In this document: positions 63,469 through 64,000 of the stretch, one piece after another
Numbering within the stretch: the stretch's first letter is position 1
Layout of the letters: each line of letters starts with the position of its first letter
Origin: Pseudahrensia aquimaris
GTDB lineage: Bacteria > Pseudomonadota > Alphaproteobacteria > Rhizobiales > Rhizobiaceae
DNA length: 64,000 nucleotides
Direction of reading: 5' to 3'
NCBI RefSeq assembly: GCF_042676045.1
Contig: NZ_JBHTJV010000009.1
Location: 310,001-374,000, forward strand
Made by a program: the position numbers and the translations under genes
Notes under the pieces: model-generated
Database searches by the model: none
Seen by the model: only the letters and a program-made list of their open reading frames with translations
Told to the model about the DNA's origin: nothing

Positions 63469-64000
63469 GGAACTTTCCCTTTCATCGGCGGCACCTGCAT
63501 CGTTCGCCAAAGGTCAGTTCATCTGACAGATCAAAACTTCGGAGTGGACACTGTCCTTTCCGCAGGTTGGAAGCGCCTCCAGACGCGCACTCAACTTATC
63601 AAAGCCGCACCAACTGCACAATTCTCAATCAGAAAGGCGCGGACGTTCGTTTCCACAACATCGATGGCCGCAAGTCCGCACTCCCGACCTTGGCGACTTG
63701 AATTCACCTTCCCGCATGAATGGCTGCTTTAGCGAAACTGATCGGTAAATTCTGACCTTGCTCGAACGGCGGCAATGGGCCGCGAGCGCCAATGGCCGGC
63801 AAAGAGGTTTCGCGGGCGCGGATGTCTCTTCTGAGCCCTTAGCTACCAAAATTGCACGTGTCGCAGATTGGATCGCATGGAGATTTGTCGGCTGCTGAGG
63901 TTGAGCTGACAGCGGACGCTGCGGTGCAAATGGTGAACTTCGGAAAGCAGACTTTTGGATTGTATCATTCAGAGCAATTGGCTTTCGAGCTATGCCGGAA
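63469..64000. other. Gene-poor end of the window
   Basis: About 530 bases. Most of it is without a convincing gene. A frame open from 63843 to the edge (possible TTG start at 63852, ATG at 63930) encodes a run including MVNFGKQTFGLYHSEQLAFE, which could be the beginning of a gene that continues beyond the window; there is no clear RBS. One copy of the dispersed repeat lies at 63768. Confidence 0.35.
63768..63785 (+). repeat. Dispersed 18-bp accessory repeat, copy 3
   Basis: GGCGGCAATGGGCCGCGA, one base different from copy 2. Confidence 0.55.

Noticed and set aside
63625..63849. 74-codon minus-strand frame
   Set aside because: Arginine- and cysteine-rich translation typical of non-coding GC-rich DNA; contains the dispersed repeat.

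Overview
The window reads as a chromosome segment of an alphaproteobacterium, most likely of the order Hyphomicrobiales (Rhizobiales). The evidence is a SAM-II riboswitch in front of metZ, the long two-domain dCTP deaminase, a class II EPSP synthase, the FYDLN-acid protein TIGR02300, an alphaproteobacterial SOS box (GAAC-N7-GAAC) and several TTG/GTG starts. Genus cannot be fixed from the sequence alone.

Bases 1-48.7 kb are compact core DNA. It opens with a nucleoside-salvage run (ABC permease tail, cdd, purine nucleoside phosphorylase, deoC). Next come a CysZ-like membrane protein, an adenosine kinase, metZ with promoter, SAM-II riboswitch and terminator hairpin, and dcd. A long minus-strand operon (RNase T2 lipoprotein, DUF4129, DUF4350, MoxR, DUF58, SpoIIM, RDD and one more membrane protein) fills 6.7-14.7 kb. 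A ligase-associated helicase and a class A penicillin-binding protein follow. A four-gene minus-strand cluster (FAH hydrolase, aromatic-type decarboxylase, aminotransferase, Gfo/Idh dehydrogenase) is divergent from an SOS-controlled pair: a radical SAM DNA-repair-type protein and a UdgX fusion. Further on are sugar-acid genes (IlvD/Edd dehydratase, SMP-30 lactonase), arfB, a LysR regulator with a clear palindromic operator, a sulfide-related set (Blh-type hydrolase and two YeeE/YedE genes), a complete dipeptide-type ABC transporter, gyrB, dut-aroA and the TIGR02300 gene.

From the tRNA-Ala(GGC) gene at 48.64 kb to the end the DNA is accessory. A tightly coupled module (DUF3489, DUF2924, large serine recombinase and an unknown 182-residue protein) is typical of integrated islands. 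A predicted TIR protein of the Cap12/Pycsar-effector type follows. Just behind the TIR gene sits a 3.47-kb IS1595-family transposon with 27-bp perfect inverted repeats and an 8-bp flanking duplication. It carries passenger genes: two winged-helix-like proteins, a DUF6471 protein, a membrane protein and a tRNA-like sequence ending in CCA. Beyond it are a small conserved protein, a class III nucleotide cyclase with TPR-like repeats, a MATE exporter coupled to a glyoxalase-superfamily protein, and an ankyrin-repeat protein, separated by gene-poor stretches with a dispersed 18-bp repeat.

The observations most worth following are the IS1595 transposon and its tRNA-like sequence, the TIR gene beside the recombinase module, the LexA-controlled radical SAM/UdgX pair, and the SAM-II riboswitch followed by an intrinsic terminator.
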